Below, in pieces: positions 1 through 8,504 of a DNA stretch of 60,425 nucleotides. Made by a program: the position numbers and the translations under genes. Each line of letters starts with the position of its first letter. Position 1 is the stretch's first letter. Origin of the DNA: an uncultured Bacteroides sp. (GTDB lineage Bacteria > Bacteroidota > Bacteroidia > Bacteroidales > Bacteroidaceae); contig CANPJW010000014.1 of assembly GCA_947574505.1 (NCBI GenBank), forward strand, positions 1-60,425, given 5' to 3'. The notes beneath the pieces were generated by a model, which saw only the letters and a list, made by a program, of their open reading frames with translations, had not been told where the DNA came from and ran no database searches.

Positions 1-4
1 GAGA

Positions 5-322
5 CTACCAACTTTTTATGAACAAAATCTTATCCCGAACTGGGGTAATAATAAATAAGACTTGCCCTTTACGCACTGCCTGTCCTTCCTCCACACAAAG
101 CCGGGTAAGGAAACCGGAAACTTGCGGATAAATATCAATATCCTGGCGGCCACGGATCGTAGCCGAATAAGTAGTAGACAAAACTTTGTCCGACGGTGAT
201 ACCTTTAATACCGCATATTCCGCCTCCATTTGTGCAACAGGCGCCTGTTTACACGACGCTGTCAAAGCAGCACAACCAACCAATACCATTAGTCGCATCC
301 ATTTTTTGTTCAATGTCATCAT
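5..322 (-). pseudogene. RND efflux periplasmic adaptor (membrane fusion protein), truncated
   Basis: The reading frame starts at Met 319-322 (two adjacent ATGs), 25 bp below a TACCTTTG box. It gives a lipoprotein signal ending in LTASC, then the start of an HlyD/AcrA-type adaptor with the lipoyl-like stretch IDIYPQVSGFLTRLCVEEGQ and GQVLFII. The frame then departs from the family after LFII and hits a stop at 5-7, so only about 105 residues remain of a protein that is usually 350-420 residues. Adaptors of this family bridge an inner-membrane RND pump and an outer-membrane channel. The break may be a frameshift or an element inserted near position 50; the window edge hides the rest. It is divergent from an AraC-type regulator, a common arrangement for efflux operons. 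Confidence 0.7.
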
Positions 323-346
323 ATTCCAATCTTTTAAATTCGGACG

Positions 347-354
347 CAAAGGTA
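347..354 (-). promoter_or_regulatory. -7 box TACCTTTG for the efflux adaptor gene
   Basis: The minus-strand TACCTTTG fits the Bacteroidetes TAnnTTTG -7 consensus and lies about 25 bp upstream of the adaptor start. No clear -33 element was found. Confidence 0.55.
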
Positions 355-442
355 GATGGAATTTTTCAAGCCGACACATTCAATTATTAGCTACCATTGT
401 TCAAATTCGGAATAGATTTCCTATTATAACAAAAATAATAGT

Positions 443-450
443 TAATTTTG
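443..450 (+). promoter_or_regulatory. -7 box TAATTTTG for the AraC-type regulator
   Basis: TAATTTTG matches TAnnTTTG and ends 19 bp before the regulator ATG. It is divergent from the adaptor promoter about 90 bp away. Confidence 0.55.
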
Positions 451-469
451 CATCAAAACAAGAATAAAT

Positions 470-1303
470 ATGGAAATATTGAGTTTACCAGAGAATGAAC
501 CGTTTATCACCGGAATAGAAGAAAGTATAGATATATGCTCCAATCAGATCATAAAGTTAGCAGACGCATCTATTTTTCATTGCCGTAGCGGAAAAGCCCA
601 CATAGAAATTGATTTGCAGGCATACGAAGTGACGGAGAACACCCAACTTCTGCTTCTCCCCGGCAGTATCTTCAATTGCACCTGCGCCAGCCATGATTTT
701 ACCGTTTCCTATATTGTTTTTTCCGACACCCTTTTCAGGGAGATCACCTCACGTCTGGATCCCTCCTTCTTTCACTTTCTAAAAGAGCATCCATGCATTG
801 TCATCCCTGAAGAACGTGTAAAACCATTCATCGGACTCAGCTTGGTCATGAAAGATCTTTATGAAGACAGGGATAATAGTTTCCGCATTCAGATCTTCAA
901 AAATTTCATTCAAAACTTCATTCTGGACTTCTATGACAAGACCCAACACCTGTTCCTGCAAAAAAAGACCGAAGGAATAAATCGCCAGGAAGAGATATTC
1001 AAACGTTTCATCCAATTAATTCATAAACATTGCACCACCCAACGTGAGGTATCTTTCTATGCAGCCGAACTATTCATCACTCCCCGTTACCTTTCCACAA
1101 TCGTACAAAACGTATCCGGCAACACAGCCAAAAGCATTATTGACCGACATGTAATTCTTGAGATTAAAGCATTACTACAATCCACATCTCTAAGTATTCA
1201 AGAGATCTCCAACCGATTATCTTTCCCTGACCAATCTTTTTTTGGCCGCTATTTCAAGAAACATACAGGCAAGTCCCCTCTTCAATACCGAAACCGGTCT
1301 TAA
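470..1303 (+). CDS. AraC family transcriptional regulator
   Basis: This 277-residue protein has an N-terminal cupin-like sensing region (about residues 1-165) and a C-terminal AraC-type double helix-turn-helix (about 185-277). The second HTH holds the family signature: SIQEISNRLSFPDQSFFGRY followed by FKKHTGKSPLQYR. It is transcribed away from the truncated RND adaptor gene, so it probably controls that efflux operon; this is inferred from position only. The ligand is not evident. The gene ends at a bidirectional terminator shared with fba. Confidence 0.88.
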   Translation: MEILSLPENEPFITGIEESIDICSNQIIKLADASIFHCRSGKAHIEIDLQAYEVTENTQLLLLPGSIFNCTCASHDFTVSYIVFSDTLFREITSRLDPSFFHFLKEHPCIVIPEERVKPFIGLSLVMKDLYEDRDNSFRIQIFKNFIQNFILDFYDKTQHLFLQKKTEGINRQEEIFKRFIQLIHKHCTTQREVSFYAAELFITPRYLSTIVQNVSGNTAKSIIDRHVILEIKALLQSTSLSIQEISNRLSFPDQSFFGRYFKKHTGKSPLQYRNRS

Positions 1304-1306
1304 AAC

Positions 1307-1343
1307 AAAAAAAGCTGCCTTCAATAAAGAAAGCAGCTTTTTT
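1307..1343. terminator. Bidirectional terminator between the AraC regulator and fba
   Basis: AAAAAAGCTGC pairs with GCAGCTTTTTT around a 14-nt loop. An A-run on one side and a T-run on the other let it serve both convergent genes. Confidence 0.85.
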
Positions 1344-1365
1344 CTGTTTATATAGGATGAATCAA

Positions 1366-2370
1366 TTATTCAGCCAATTTATTGTCTGAACCCAGCACGT
1401 TAATAATTTTGTGCTTGTACAGTTTTTCCATATTGTCACGAGCCGGACCTAAGTACTTACGCGGGTCGAATTCTGCCGGTTTTTCAGCAAAAGTCTGACG
1501 GATAGCAGCAGTCATAGCCAAACGAGAGTCTGAGTCAATGTTGATTTTGCAAACAGCAGACTTGGCAGCCTTGCGCAATTCTTCTTCAGGGATACCGATA
1601 GCAGCCTTCAATGCACCACCATACTTGTTGATTGTTTCAACTTCTTCCTGAGGAACTGATGAAGAACCATGAAGAACGATGGGGAATCCCGGAAGTTTTT
1701 CCATTACAGCATCCAATACTTCGAATGCCAAAGGAGGAGGAACCATACGACCTGTAGCAGGATCAATGTGGCACTGTTCCGGAGTAAATTTGTATGCACC
1801 GTGAGAAGTACCGATAGAGATAGCCAATGAGTCGCAACCTGTACGAGTAGCAAAATCAATTACTTCTTCAGGGTCAGTATAAGTATGATGATCAGAAGAA
1901 ACTTCATCTTCCACACCGGCCAATACACCCAATTCACCTTCTACAGTTACATCAAACTGATGAGCGTAGTCAACCACCTTCTTAGTCAAAGCTACGTTTT
2001 CTTCGTAAGGCAGGTGAGAACCGTCGATCATTACAGAAGAGAAACCTGAGTCGATACAGCTCTTGCAAGTTTCGAAAGTATCTCCGTGGTCAAGGTGAAG
2101 AACGATTTCAGGTTTTGCACAACCTAATTCTTTTGCATATTCTACAGCACCCTGAGCCATGTAACGCAACAAAGTAGCGTTAGCATACTGACGAGCACCT
2201 TTTGAAACCTGCAAAATAACCGGAGATTTTGTTTCTACTGCAGCTTTGATGATAGCCTGCATCTGTTCCATATTGTTGAAGTTGAATGCAGGAATTGCAT
2301 ATCCACCTTTGATAGCCTTAGCAAACATATCTCTAGTGTTTACCAGACCTAAATCTTTGTAATTAACCAT
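1366..2370 (-). CDS. fba: Class II fructose-bisphosphate aldolase
   Basis: The enzyme cleaves fructose-1,6-bisphosphate to DHAP and glyceraldehyde-3-phosphate in glycolysis and gluconeogenesis. From the chosen start (MVNYKDLG) it has 334 residues. The metal and catalytic motifs are visible: LHLDHGDTFE (Asp94, His95), VEGELGVLAG (about 143-152), GTSHGAYKF (His190) and VLHGSSSVP (His234). An in-frame Met 32 codons upstream is rejected because the extra segment looks like untranslated leader and contains the TACTTTTG promoter box. It stands alone between an AraC gene and the L31 gene. Confidence 0.96.
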   Translation of the reverse strand: MVNYKDLGLVNTRDMFAKAIKGGYAIPAFNFNNMEQMQAIIKAAVETKSPVILQVSKGARQYANATLLRYMAQGAVEYAKELGCAKPEIVLHLDHGDTFETCKSCIDSGFSSVMIDGSHLPYEENVALTKKVVDYAHQFDVTVEGELGVLAGVEDEVSSDHHTYTDPEEVIDFATRTGCDSLAISIGTSHGAYKFTPEQCHIDPATGRMVPPPLAFEVLDAVMEKLPGFPIVLHGSSSVPQEEVETINKYGGALKAAIGIPEEELRKAAKSAVCKINIDSDSRLAMTAAIRQTFAEKPAEFDPRKYLGPARDNMEKLYKHKIINVLGSDNKLAE

Positions 2371-2411
2371 TGTTCTAATATTTATAATTGTTAGTGAATT
2401 AAATTCCACTG

Positions 2412-2445
2412 CAAAAGTAATCATAAATGCGCTAACTATGGCAAG
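2412..2445 (-). promoter_or_regulatory. Promoter of fba
   Basis: The minus strand has TACTTTTG at 2412-2419, with CTTG at 2442-2445 as a weak -33 element (22-bp spacer). The box lies 42 bp above the ATG. It also shows that the longer upstream start is not used. Confidence 0.55.
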
Positions 2446-2588
2446 TTCACACCAAAAATATCTCATAAAAAATGATTTTATTAACTATTTTCTTCACTAA
2501 AACATACAAACTGATTATATTGTAATGTCTACCTTACAATACTATAAAAGAAGAAAATAAGGCTTTTAGAAGAAAAAACAGCCCGAAG

Positions 2589-2621
2589 TTTTTTCTATTT
2601 CAAAGAAAAGCAGTATCTTTG
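2589..2621 (+). promoter_or_regulatory. Promoter of rpmE2
   Basis: TATCTTTG at 2614-2621 is preceded by a T-rich -33-like element at 2589-2594 with a 19-bp spacer. The leader to the ATG is about 75 nt and begins with a 5-bp palindrome. Confidence 0.6.
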
Positions 2622-2701
2622 CGGTCCAAAATGGACCATTACACCCAATATTGTTTACCAGACAAGTAAAAAAAATAATAACAATAAAATAATATACAGA
2701 A

Positions 2702-2956
2702 ATGAAAAAAGGTATTCATCCTGAAAACTATCGTCCCGTAGTATTCAAAGACATGTCAAACGGTGATGTATTTTTGTCACGTTCAACTTGTAGCACAAAA
2801 GAAACCATCGAATTCGAAGGTGAAACTTATCCGTTGGTAAAACTGGAAATTTCTAATACATCACACCCGTTCTACACTGGTAAATCCAAGTTAGTAGATA
2901 CAGCTGGTCGTGTAGACAAGTTCATGAGCCGCTACGGCAACCGTATGAAAAAGTAA
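2702..2956 (+). CDS. rpmE2: 50S ribosomal protein L31, type B
   Basis: This 84-residue protein starts [15 protein letters not shown] and contains the [24 protein letters not shown] segment typical of L31. It lacks the paired Cys residues of zinc-binding type A L31 (only one Cys, in STCST), so it is the C-minus type B form. L31 sits on the large subunit at the intersubunit bridge. It is a single-gene unit with its own promoter and a strong terminator. In many bacteria the type B copy is induced by zinc limitation; whether that holds here is not shown by the sequence. Confidence 0.95.
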   Translation: MKKGIHPENYRPVVFKDMSNGDVFLSRSTCSTKETIEFEGETYPLVKLEISNTSHPFYTGKSKLVDTAGRVDKFMSRYGNRMKK

Positions 2957-2979
2957 TTTGTAACTTATACATAAGTTCC

Positions 2980-3023
2980 AAAATAAAAGGCTGCAACCCG
3001 ATAAGTTTGCAGCCTTTTATTTT
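2980..3023. terminator. Bidirectional terminator between rpmE2 and the DUF3256 gene
   Basis: A perfect 17-bp stem (AAAATAAAAGGCTGCAA with its complement) closes a 10-nt loop and has A/T-rich flanks. The flanking genes are convergent. Confidence 0.88.
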
Positions 3024-3040
3024 ATCATACGTATCCACCT

Positions 3041-3691
3041 TTATTTCAAAGATACATCATTATACTTTCCCCCCTTCCATTCATACACTACAGGTTCTTT
3101 CCTGATGTATACAACCAATTTTTCCCGTTCCGTCTTTGCCAGATAATCCGGAGTAGTATAAGTAAAAGAAATAATAGGTTTGTCTTCTGATAAAGTGGCT
3201 TTCACCAACTCCATATCCGCCTTCTCTCTAATCGCGGCATAAGCCTCATCGGTCAGCGTATCCACCGGCAGATAAAAAGCCCCGACGGAGGGAAGCTGAA
3301 TAAAATCCTCCTTCGCCAGTTGCTGCCAGTCCGTATTATAAAAACGAACTTCACTATCACAAGCCGGACCGCAAACAGTATTCACTACACAAATCACCTT
3401 TACAGAATCATTCAAGGGTAACAGTTTCATTTCCATAGAACTACTTCCGGTGGTTTGCAGAAACAAATAATCATCCGTCAGTCTTTTCAGTTCAGATACT
3501 TTGCCAAAACGATTTTTCACTTCCGCTTTCATATTGCTTGCCAGAAAATCCACACAATCCTCACGATTTACCTTTGTCAATAAAGGAGCCACCGAATCGG
3601 GCATGGCAATAAAAAGAGTTTTCATATCCTGAGCGTACAATGAAAGCCCACATAACAGCATACCTATTACAAACAATGTCTTTTTCATCAC
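3041..3691 (-). CDS. DUF3256 family secreted protein
   Basis: This 216-residue protein has a Sec signal peptide (about 1-20, LLCGLSLYAQ) and no transmembrane segment after it, so it is probably periplasmic. The mature part begins DMKTLFIAMPDSVAPLLTK and resembles the Bacteroidales family DUF3256, whose function is unknown. Two Cys in VCGPACDSEV may form a disulfide. It is monocistronic, with TATCTTTG at 3712-3719 upstream. Translation could begin at Met1 or Met2. Confidence 0.75.
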   Translation of the reverse strand: MMKKTLFVIGMLLCGLSLYAQDMKTLFIAMPDSVAPLLTKVNREDCVDFLASNMKAEVKNRFGKVSELKRLTDDYLFLQTTGSSSMEMKLLPLNDSVKVICVVNTVCGPACDSEVRFYNTDWQQLAKEDFIQLPSVGAFYLPVDTLTDEAYAAIREKADMELVKATLSEDKPIISFTYTTPDYLAKTEREKLVVYIRKEPVVYEWKGGKYNDVSLK

Positions 3692-3711
3692 ATTTTCAAA
3701 TTAAAATCCTC

Positions 3712-3743
3712 CAAAGATACATATTTTGTCAGCTTATTCCCAA
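3712..3743 (-). promoter_or_regulatory. Promoter of the DUF3256 gene
   Basis: The minus strand has TATCTTTG at 3712-3719 and TTG at 3741-3743, with a 21-bp spacer. It is 20 bp above the ATG. Confidence 0.6.
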
Positions 3744-3761
3744 CCGCATTATATTTTTTTC

Positions 3762-3769
3762 TATTTTTG
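3762..3769 (+). promoter_or_regulatory. -7 box TATTTTTG for the paaK-ACT operon
   Basis: It matches TAnnTTTG and lies 32 bp before the phenylacetate-CoA ligase ATG. The -33 element is not clear. Confidence 0.5.
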
Positions 3770-3801
3770 TCGGACTGATAACCAACTAAACAGGAAATGC
3801 T

Positions 3802-5100
3802 ATGTATTTACACAAAGAGTTAGAGACCCTGACACGACCCGAAATTGAGAAACTACAATTGGAACGACTGCAAAAGACTGTCCGCCATTGCATGAATTCC
3901 CCTTTCTATAAACAACGGTTTGCCGAAAATCATCTGAGTCCGGAAGATATCCGTTCATTGGATGATTTACAGAAAATCCCGTTTACCACCAAACAAGATC
4001 TACGTGACACTTATCCTTTCGGACTGGCGTCCGTACCTTTGGAAAAAACAGTCCGCCTTCACTCATCCAGTGGAACAACTGGAAATCCCACTGTCATTCT
4101 GCATACCCAAAAAGACCTTGACGAATGGGCTAATGCAGTGGCCCGTTGTCTTTATATGGTAGGATTACGTCCGGGAGATATTTTCCAGAACTCTTCCGGC
4201 TATGGAATGTTCACCGGCGGGCTGGGCTTTCAATATGGTGCTGAAAGGCTGGGAATGCTGACTGTACCTGCCGCTGCCGGAAACACCAAACGCCAGTTGA
4301 AATTCATCTCCGATTTCGGAACCACCGCCTTGCACGCCATTCCCAGTTACGCAGCCCGTATGTACGAGGTAATGCAGGAAATGGGGATTGATCCGCGTCG
4401 TGACACCAAATTGAGAACATTGATCATAGGAGCGGAACCTCATTCCGAAGAACAACGCCGCCGCATCGAAGATATGCTGGGTGTAAAAGCCTACAACTCT
4501 TTCGGCATGTCCGAAATGTGCGGTCCCGGTGTGGCTTTTGAATGCCAGGAACAAAACGGATTGCATATATGGGAAGACTATTATATCGTAGAAATCATTG
4601 ACCCCGACACATTGGAACCTGTGCCCGAAGGTGAAGTGGGCGAACTGGTACTGACCACCATCAACCGCGAGGCGATGCCGTTATTGAGATACCGTACCCG
4701 TGATCTGACCCGCATTCTGCCGGGGGAATGCCCCTGCGGCCGCCATCACAAACGTCTGGACAGAATGAAAGGGCGCAGCGACGATATGATTATCCTGAAA
4801 GGGGTCAATATCTTCCCCATTCAGATTGAAACGATTTTATTGCAATTCAAAGAATTGGGCAGTGACTATCTGATCACACTCGAAACCGCCGAATCTAATG
4901 ACGAAATGACTGTAGAAGTGGAATTGAGCCAACTGTTCACCGATGACTATGGACGCCTGCAAGCATTGACCCGGGAAATTACCCGCCAACTGAAAGATGA
5001 GATATTGGTTACCCCACGTGTGAAACTGGTACCCAAAGGAGCACTGCCTAAATCGGAAGGTAAAGCAGTCCGTGTGAAAGACTTACGTAAAACCTTTTAA
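3802..5100 (+). CDS. paaK: Phenylacetate-CoA ligase family protein
   Basis: This 432-residue adenylate-forming enzyme is expected to activate an aryl acid such as phenylacetate with ATP and CoA. Visible motifs are the ATP loop HSSSGTTGNPTV (about 87-98), SFGMSEMCGPG (about 234-244), YRTRDLT, and the C-terminal AMP-binding domain with GRSDDMIILKGVNIFP. It is followed after 11 bp by an ACT-domain gene. In Bacteroides this pair is often near indolepyruvate oxidoreductase genes, suggesting recycling of aryl acids to aromatic amino acids; those genes are not present here, so the exact substrate is open. Confidence 0.9.
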   Translation: MYLHKELETLTRPEIEKLQLERLQKTVRHCMNSPFYKQRFAENHLSPEDIRSLDDLQKIPFTTKQDLRDTYPFGLASVPLEKTVRLHSSSGTTGNPTVILHTQKDLDEWANAVARCLYMVGLRPGDIFQNSSGYGMFTGGLGFQYGAERLGMLTVPAAAGNTKRQLKFISDFGTTALHAIPSYAARMYEVMQEMGIDPRRDTKLRTLIIGAEPHSEEQRRRIEDMLGVKAYNSFGMSEMCGPGVAFECQEQNGLHIWEDYYIVEIIDPDTLEPVPEGEVGELVLTTINREAMPLLRYRTRDLTRILPGECPCGRHHKRLDRMKGRSDDMIILKGVNIFPIQIETILLQFKELGSDYLITLETAESNDEMTVEVELSQLFTDDYGRLQALTREITRQLKDEILVTPRVKLVPKGALPKSEGKAVRVKDLRKTF

Positions 5101-5111
5101 AAAATAAGTTT

Positions 5112-5540
5112 ATGACTATACAACAATTATCCGTCTTCATCGAAAACAAATCGGGGACACTACAGAAAGTATTGAACTTATTGAAAGAAGCAGGCATACA
5201 GCTGATTGCCTCTACCATTGCCGATACAGTAGAGTATGGTATTTACCGTATCATCTGCTCGGAACCCAAACGCGCATACGAGACGCTGAAAGAGGCAGGA
5301 ATCTCCGTGGCACTCTCCGATGTGTTCGCCATCACACTAGACAATCAGCCGGGGCGGGCGGCAGACGCCATCACCATTTTCAGTGAAGCCCAAATAGGCA
5401 TTACTTATCTGTATTCCTTCCTGTTAGGAAATAAAGGCATCTTGATTTTCCGGACAGACAATCCGGACAGAGCAAGGGAAGTGATTATTCTTAATAATCT
5501 CTCTTTTGTAGCCGAAAAAGATTTATCAACACTGATTTAA
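5112..5540 (+). CDS. ACT domain-containing protein
   Basis: This 142-residue protein consists of two ACT-like repeats (about 1-70 and 71-140): QLSVFIENKSGTLQKVLNLL, then VFAITLDNQPGRAADAITIF. ACT domains bind small effectors, usually amino acids. It lies 11 bp downstream of the phenylacetate-CoA ligase, so it probably senses an aromatic amino acid or regulates the ligase; this role is inferred from the pairing. It is followed by a GC-rich hairpin at 5554-5577. Confidence 0.85.
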   Translation: MTIQQLSVFIENKSGTLQKVLNLLKEAGIQLIASTIADTVEYGIYRIICSEPKRAYETLKEAGISVALSDVFAITLDNQPGRAADAITIFSEAQIGITYLYSFLLGNKGILIFRTDNPDRAREVIILNNLSFVAEKDLSTLI

Positions 5541-5550
5541 AGTATTCCTT

Positions 5551-5580
5551 GTAGGGGCGGAGCTGCGTGTCCGCCCCCAC
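5551..5580. repeat. GC-rich inverted repeat, terminator or REP-like
   Basis: GGGGCGGA and TCCGCCCC (5554-5561 and 5570-5577) form an 8-bp GC stem around an 8-nt loop in an AT-rich gap between convergent genes. There is no U-run, so it is either a factor-independent 3'-end hairpin or a copy of a dispersed repeat. Confidence 0.5.
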
Positions 5581-5582
5581 AA

Positions 5583-8309
5583 TTATCCTCTGCGTTTCAA
5601 GAAATCCGTAGGACTTTCTCCGAAATATTCCTTGTAACACTTGGTAAAATAAGAAGGAGATGTAAAACCTACCTCATACGTTATCTCGGATATGGTTTTC
5701 TCAGAAGAAGCCAACAAAGAAGCAGCTTTCTTTAATCTGGCAATACGCACCAGTTCATTGGGAGAATAATTGGTAAGTGCCTTAATCTTACGATAAAGCT
5801 GCACCCTGCTTAATCCCATCTTACTGCCTAATTCTTCCACACTTAACTCAGAATCTATCAAATTTGCTTCTATCAGCTCTCTGAAGCGCTCCACAAATCC
5901 TTTATCCACCTCGCTTACAGACTCTTTAGACAAAGTAATCTTATCTCCGAAAAACTGTTTCAACCGCTTATGGTTATCAATCAGATTCCGAAGACGCACC
6001 AGTAACAATTTGGAATTAAAAGGTTTGGAAATATAAGAATCCGCTCCACATTCAAACCCCTGTATCCGCTGTTCATCCAAAGAACAGGCAGTAAGCAACA
6101 TCACCGGAATATGAGAAGTCTGTAATTCCATTTTCAGCTTCCTGCAACATTCCAATCCGTCCATCACCGGCATCATCACATCACAGATAATGGCATCAGG
6201 CACATATTTCATAGCTTTCTTTAATCCGGCATGTCCGTCGGCAGCCTCTATCACCGTATATTCCTCTTTCAATAATGATTTCACATAGCCACGTACATCC
6301 GCATTATCGTCAATTATCAAGATGCATTCCTTATTCTCATCCGGAAGCCGTTCTTCTGTTTCCGTTTCCTCCAATTCCTCCACCACCGTCGGCTGTGTAG
6401 TGTGCGGTTCCTGTATCCGATCTACAGACTGCTCCTCCACTATCTCCATAGGAATATCCACCGTAAACACTGTTCCTTTTCCTTCCACACTGTCCACCGT
6501 TATCACCCCGCCGTGCAACTCGACAAAAGCCTTTGCCAAAGCAAGACCAATACCTGAGCCCGCATGGTTCACATCCATCTGATAAAAGCGGTCGAAAATA
6601 TGCCGGATGTGCCGGACAGAGATTCCCGAACCGGTATCAGCAACTACCAGACGGACATATCTTCTATTTTCCTCCTTTATTAAAGTAGAAAGTGTGACAG
6701 TGATAGTTCCATTCTCCGGGGTAAACTTAAACGCATTGGACAACAAATTAAAATAGACACGTTCCATCTTTTCGGCATCCAACGCCATCAGACAGTCTGT
6801 CCGGTCATCGTTCACGTCCAGAACAAAATGGATATGCTTTCTCAAAGCCAATGTTTGAAATGCATGGCTCCATTCCTGTAATTGCGCACGCAGGTCCATA
6901 TTGGTTCTCACCAACTCCAGTTTACCATTTTCATACTTACGGAAATCAAGAATCTGGTTGACCAGCCTCAACAGAATATTCACATTCTTATGTACCACTT
7001 TCAATAAGGATCGTTGCTTAGAGGTCAAGTCTTTATCCTCTAAAAGCTGTTCCACCGGATCGGCAACCAAAGTAAGCGGAGTACGGAAATCATGAGAAAC
7101 ATTCGTAAAGAAGACCAGTTTGGCATGAGTCGCCTCTTCCAACTGCTTGGAGAGGCTGATCAGTTGGTCGCGTTGTTCCTCCAATTGTTTCTTTTGACGG
7201 GATAACTCCATGTTCATCCGGTTCTTTGTCCAATACGCACGGACGATGATCGCCAATAAGGCAGCAAACAGTAACAGGATAATCAGACATGCATACAGAA
7301 ACATGGTCTGGGCAGAGTATCTTGACCAATATTCGTCCACCTGATTATTCAGCCGTTCTATCTTTCCGTCCTGTTCGGCAATGTGGTCTGTCTGCAACTG
7401 CATGACACGGGCATTCGTTTTATCAACAAGGGCTGTTGATAACTTAGTATCCCGTTCATACGGACGCTTCTCCAAAATATCCATCGCCACCTGCATCACT
7501 TTATCTCCTCCGGTAGGGTAAATAAAAGTGGCATCCAACACTCCTTCCAGTACCTGCTCCACTCCATACCCCTTGCCAGGCAACGCATCAATACCGACAA
7601 ACAACATTTCCTTTTCCAACTGTCGCTGTCTGGCCGACAAATAAGCCCCGACAGCCATGCGGTCATTTTGGGCAAAAACCAGATTTATATCCTTATTGTC
7701 TTGAAGTATGGAATCCATTTTCTCCCCAGCCACACTTTGCAGCCAGGCTCCGTCCACGCTGGCGGTAATTTCTATTCCAGGCTCTGCCTTCAAGGCATCC
7801 GCCAATCCTCTATGACGCTCCATAGCCGGAGTGGAACCTTCCAGTCCCGTTATCTCCAAAATCTTCCCTTTTCCACCCAAACGGTTCACAATATATTGTC
7901 CCACATCTTTGCCAATCTCACAATTATCAGCACCCACAAAAGCCGTATAACGGTCCGACAAAATCTTACGGTCAATTACCACAACAGGTATTCCCAGCCC
8001 GTATGCCTTCTCCACAACAGGAGTGACAGCCGCCGCCTCATTCGGAGCGACAATCAATAAATCAACTTTCCTGTCAATAAAATAGTTGATATCTTCTATC
8101 TGATTCCGGTTATTATCTTTCGCGGTACGGATCTCCACCTCCACCCCATCATAAAACAAGGCTTCACGTACAATTTCATGATTCATTTTATGCCGCCATT
8201 CGTCATCACTACATTGTGAAACACCAATGTAATAGCGCGTATGTTTCTGACTGCACGATGTCAGAATTCCCATAAGGCATAAAATCAAAAACAAAAGATG
8301 TTTTTTCAT
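5583..8309 (-). CDS. Hybrid two-component system sensor/regulator (fructose-responsive type)
   Basis: This 908-residue one-protein signalling system has a lipobox-like signal (TSCS, Cys19) and a periplasmic LacI-type sugar-binding domain (about 25-300). A membrane helix (about 337-358) is followed by a coiled coil, HisKA with SHDFRTP (His406) and HATPase motifs NLLSNAFKFTP, DTGSGI and GIGLAL. After it come a receiver domain (IIDDNAD; phosphoacceptor Asp710 in CDVMMP) and a C-terminal AraC HTH (about 820-908). The sugar-binding domain and neighbours match the B. thetaiotaomicron fructan regulator BT1754, which binds fructose. The start at 8309 is 24 bp below a full promoter; a Met nine codons upstream lies in the leader. 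Confidence 0.93.
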   Translation of the reverse strand: MKKHLLFLILCLMGILTSCSQKHTRYYIGVSQCSDDEWRHKMNHEIVREALFYDGVEVEIRTAKDNNRNQIEDINYFIDRKVDLLIVAPNEAAAVTPVVEKAYGLGIPVVVIDRKILSDRYTAFVGADNCEIGKDVGQYIVNRLGGKGKILEITGLEGSTPAMERHRGLADALKAEPGIEITASVDGAWLQSVAGEKMDSILQDNKDINLVFAQNDRMAVGAYLSARQRQLEKEMLFVGIDALPGKGYGVEQVLEGVLDATFIYPTGGDKVMQVAMDILEKRPYERDTKLSTALVDKTNARVMQLQTDHIAEQDGKIERLNNQVDEYWSRYSAQTMFLYACLIILLLFAALLAIIVRAYWTKNRMNMELSRQKKQLEEQRDQLISLSKQLEEATHAKLVFFTNVSHDFRTPLTLVADPVEQLLEDKDLTSKQRSLLKVVHKNVNILLRLVNQILDFRKYENGKLELVRTNMDLRAQLQEWSHAFQTLALRKHIHFVLDVNDDRTDCLMALDAEKMERVYFNLLSNAFKFTPENGTITVTLSTLIKEENRRYVRLVVADTGSGISVRHIRHIFDRFYQMDVNHAGSGIGLALAKAFVELHGGVITVDSVEGKGTVFTVDIPMEIVEEQSVDRIQEPHTTQPTVVEELEETETEERLPDENKECILIIDDNADVRGYVKSLLKEEYTVIEAADGHAGLKKAMKYVPDAIICDVMMPVMDGLECCRKLKMELQTSHIPVMLLTACSLDEQRIQGFECGADSYISKPFNSKLLLVRLRNLIDNHKRLKQFFGDKITLSKESVSEVDKGFVERFRELIEANLIDSELSVEELGSKMGLSRVQLYRKIKALTNYSPNELVRIARLKKAASLLASSEKTISEITYEVGFTSPSYFTKCYKEYFGESPTDFLKRRG

Positions 8310-8333
8310 GTTCCTCAAGGTATTTATAGATAA

Positions 8334-8365
8334 CAAAGATAAAAGGTAACCGCTAATAAAACAAA
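8334..8365 (-). promoter_or_regulatory. Promoter of the hybrid two-component gene
   Basis: The minus strand has TTTG at 8362-8365, a 20-bp spacer and TATCTTTG at 8334-8341. This is a near-perfect Bacteroides promoter, so the sensor has its own transcript. Confidence 0.75.
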
Positions 8366-8379
8366 CATCTGCAAGAGAA

Positions 8380-8444
8380 AGTAAAAAAAGAACATCGCGA
8401 AGAACCTGATTACATCTACTTTGTATTTACAGGTTCTTCGCGAT
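8380..8444 (-). terminator. Terminator of the fructose operon
   Basis: A perfect 15-bp inverted repeat (ATCGCGAAGAACCTG at 8394-8408 and its complement at 8430-8444) encloses 21 nt. On the minus strand it is followed by a T-run. It ends the GH32-permease-fructokinase transcript before the sensor promoter. Confidence 0.8.
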
Positions 8445-8504
8445 ACAGCCTCAGACAATATGATTTCCAATCCAATTTGAATGAGTATCCGCAACCATTA
8501 AAAT

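Larger units (their letters stand above)
2371..2701. other. Intergenic region between fba and rpmE2
   Basis: This 331-bp divergent region holds the fba promoter, the rpmE2 promoter, an inverted repeat TATTGTAA-N8-TTACAATA (2518-2541) and a short palindrome GGTCC-AAAAT-GGACC (2623-2637) in the L31 leader. No convincing small gene was seen. Confidence 0.6.

Noticed and set aside
8394..8444. 15-bp inverted repeat considered as an HTCS operator
   Set aside because: It is followed by a T-run on the minus strand and lies right after the fructokinase stop, so a terminator explains it better.
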